Shown here in pieces: positions 63,013 to 64,000 of a stretch of 64,000 bases of DNA. Source of the DNA: an uncultured Lachnospiraceae bacterium (lineage in GTDB: Bacteria > Bacillota > Clostridia > Lachnospirales > Lachnospiraceae); the NCBI GenBank assembly GCA_905199445.1, contig CAJKGK010000004.1, positions 1-64,000 of the forward strand, given 5' to 3'. The notes below the pieces were generated by a model, which was not told the DNA's origin, did no database searches, and was given only the letters and a program-made list of their open reading frames with translations. The position numbers and the translations under genes were made by a program. Numbering within the stretch: the stretch's first letter is position 1; each line of letters opens with the position of its first letter.

Positions 63013-63142
63013 GTTTTTCACCTCTCTACGAATATACTCATGTTTTGTTTATTTTTTATTTACTTATTTCAATATCACTCACACTGCGTATGAAGCGTGA
63101 TCTATTGAAAACAACATAAATTAACCCGTTTCTCTGAACAGC
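63013..63142 (-). promoter_or_regulatory. rpmE leader with a conserved-looking hairpin
   Basis: The 130-base leader holds a 12-bp stem with a 2-base bulge (63067-63078 with 63097-63110, TTTCAAT/ATTGAAA and ATCAC/GTGAT). Autoregulatory leaders are known for L31 in Firmicutes; this is a candidate, not a family match. Confidence 0.4.
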
Positions 63143-63148
63143 TTTCAT

Positions 63149-63177
63149 ATTATATCATGGAACACAACACATTTCAA
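63149..63177 (-). promoter_or_regulatory. Promoter of rpmE
   Basis: On the minus strand TTGAAA (63172-63177) and TATAAT (63149-63154) are 17 bases apart. It may drive the whole rpmE-DUF1385-prmC-prfA run. Confidence 0.78.
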
Positions 63178-63219
63178 GTCTTTTAACGATTTATTTTCAC
63201 GGTAATCATTAAAATATAC

Positions 63220-64000
63220 TTAGATGATTTTTGTCCGCTTAATATTTGCAATAAATTCCCTGTTGGAGCGGGTTCGCATAAACAATTCCAGAATACGTTC
63301 CAGAGCCTCCTCAGACTTCATACCGCTTAAGGCCTTACGCATCATATACACAGCTTCCAGTTCTTCCCGCCCAAGAAGAAGTTCTTCCCGCCGTGTCCCT
63401 GAACGCTGCAGATCAATCGCCGGGAAAATACGCTTTTCAGACAGCTTACGGTCCAGTACAAGTTCCATATTTCCGGTTCCTTTAAATTCTTCAAAGACTA
63501 CATCATCCATTTTACTTCCTGTTTCCACAAGTGCCGTAGCCAGAACAGTCAGGCTTCCACCTTCCCGCATATTTCTGGCAGCGCCAAAAAAACGCTTGGG
63601 CATATGCAGCGCTGCGGGATCAAGACCGCCGGAAAGCGTACGACCGCTGGGAGATACAGTCAGATTATAAGCTCTGGCCAGACGGGTAATACTGTCCAGA
63701 AGGATTACCACATCTTTTTTATGCTCCACAAGACGTTTTGCACGTTCCAAAACCATTTCTGAAACCCTTTTATGGTGTTCGGGCAATTCATCAAAAGTGG
63801 AATAAATGACCTCAACGTTTTCGTCTTCAATATATTCTTTAATATCTGTAACTTCTTCGGGACGCTCATCAATAAGTAATATAATCATATTCATATCCGG
63901 ATGATTGGCATGAATAGATTTGGCAATCTGTTTAAGAAGTGTTGTCTTTCCTGTCTTAGGCGGAGCGACAATCATACCACGCTGCCCCCTTCCAATAGGA
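63220..64000 (-). CDS. rho: Transcription termination factor Rho (5' part outside window)
   Basis: The 3' 260 codons of rho are visible; the gene continues past base 64000. Walker A is PPKTGKTTLL, Walker B VVILLDSITRLARAYN, the R-loop region GGLDPAALHMPKRFFGAARN and EFKGTGNMELVLDR are present. Rho is an RNA helicase that ends transcription. The visible C-terminus (RSNREFIANIKRTKII) is complete. It lies upstream of rpmE, as in many Firmicutes. Confidence 0.96.
   Translation of the reverse strand, partial: PIGRGQRGMIVAPPKTGKTTLLKQIAKSIHANHPDMNMIILLIDERPEEVTDIKEYIEDENVEVIYSTFDELPEHHKRVSEMVLERAKRLVEHKKDVVILLDSITRLARAYNLTVSPSGRTLSGGLDPAALHMPKRFFGAARNMREGGSLTVLATALVETGSKMDDVVFEEFKGTGNMELVLDRKLSEKRIFPAIDLQRSGTRREELLLGREELEAVYMMRKALSGMKSEEALERILELFMRTRSNREFIANIKRTKII

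Noticed and set aside
1..64000. CRISPR arrays, tRNA or rRNA genes, transposases, prophage genes
   Set aside because: I found no regularly spaced repeats, no tRNA-like cloverleaf with conserved TTCRANY arm, and no transposase or phage protein.

Overview
The window looks like chromosome of a spore-forming, low-to-mid GC member of the Clostridia, most likely Lachnospiraceae (inference). Supporting signs are two T-box riboswitches, a short proline--tRNA ligase without an editing insert, a sporulation sigma-K gene, many AGGAGG ribosome sites, TTG starts, and numerous ABC and MATE transporters. No tRNA, rRNA, CRISPR array, insertion sequence or prophage was seen, so this is ordinary chromosome rather than a mobile island.

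Layout. 1-2.0 kb: proS under a proline T-box. 2.1-9.05 kb: a carbohydrate locus with a GH55-like beta-helix protein, an AraC regulator fused to a GH39-like domain, and a divergent GPH sugar symporter plus metallo-beta-lactamase-fold (MBL) hydrolase. 9.05-13.7 kb: AI-2E-type permease, RluA-type pseudouridine synthase, Xre regulator, membrane-anchored EEP phosphodiesterase and a second MBL hydrolase. 13.7-17.4 kb: heterodimeric ABC exporter. 17.5-21.1 kb: Lpl-type sugar ABC importer. 21.5-24.8 kb: T-box(Trp)-controlled ABC importer (trpXYZ-like). 24.9-28.3 kb: zinc-ribbon membrane protein, aldose epimerase, MarR-MATE operon. 28.3-33.4 kb: MacB-like ABC pair, then divergent MarR and FUSC genes. 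33.5-37.2 kb: polar amino acid ABC importer and a lipoprotein. 37.2-43.7 kb: Gfo/Idh/MocA oxidoreductase, sigK, MerR regulator and a second heterodimeric ABC exporter. 43.9-47.7 kb: rarA, small ORF, histidine phosphatase, NPP-type phosphodiesterase and YqeY. 47.8-53.1 kb: VTC-domain protein, DUF4956 membrane protein and a beta-helix lipoprotein, divergent from a two-component system. 53.1-59.6 kb: pfkA, two overlapping MATE genes, hisC and an aminotransferase. 59.7-64 kb: housekeeping run rho (cut by the window edge), rpmE, DUF1385, prmC, prfA.

How the genes work together. Transporters sit beside a likely regulator again and again: AraC/GPH, MarR/MATE, MarR/FUSC, MerR/ABC. Several control sites can be read directly: tandem GC-rich palindromes at 28.2 kb that may also form the terminator of the operon before them, a 25-bp palindrome over the MarR-FUSC promoter, a 19-bp-spacer MerR-type promoter, a sigma-K-like promoter before sigK, and a hairpin in the rpmE leader. 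The least understood unit is the VTC/DUF4956/beta-helix lipoprotein cluster with its divergent two-component system. The AraC-GH39 fusion appears to have lost both catalytic glutamates, so its sugar-hydrolase fold probably serves as a sensor.
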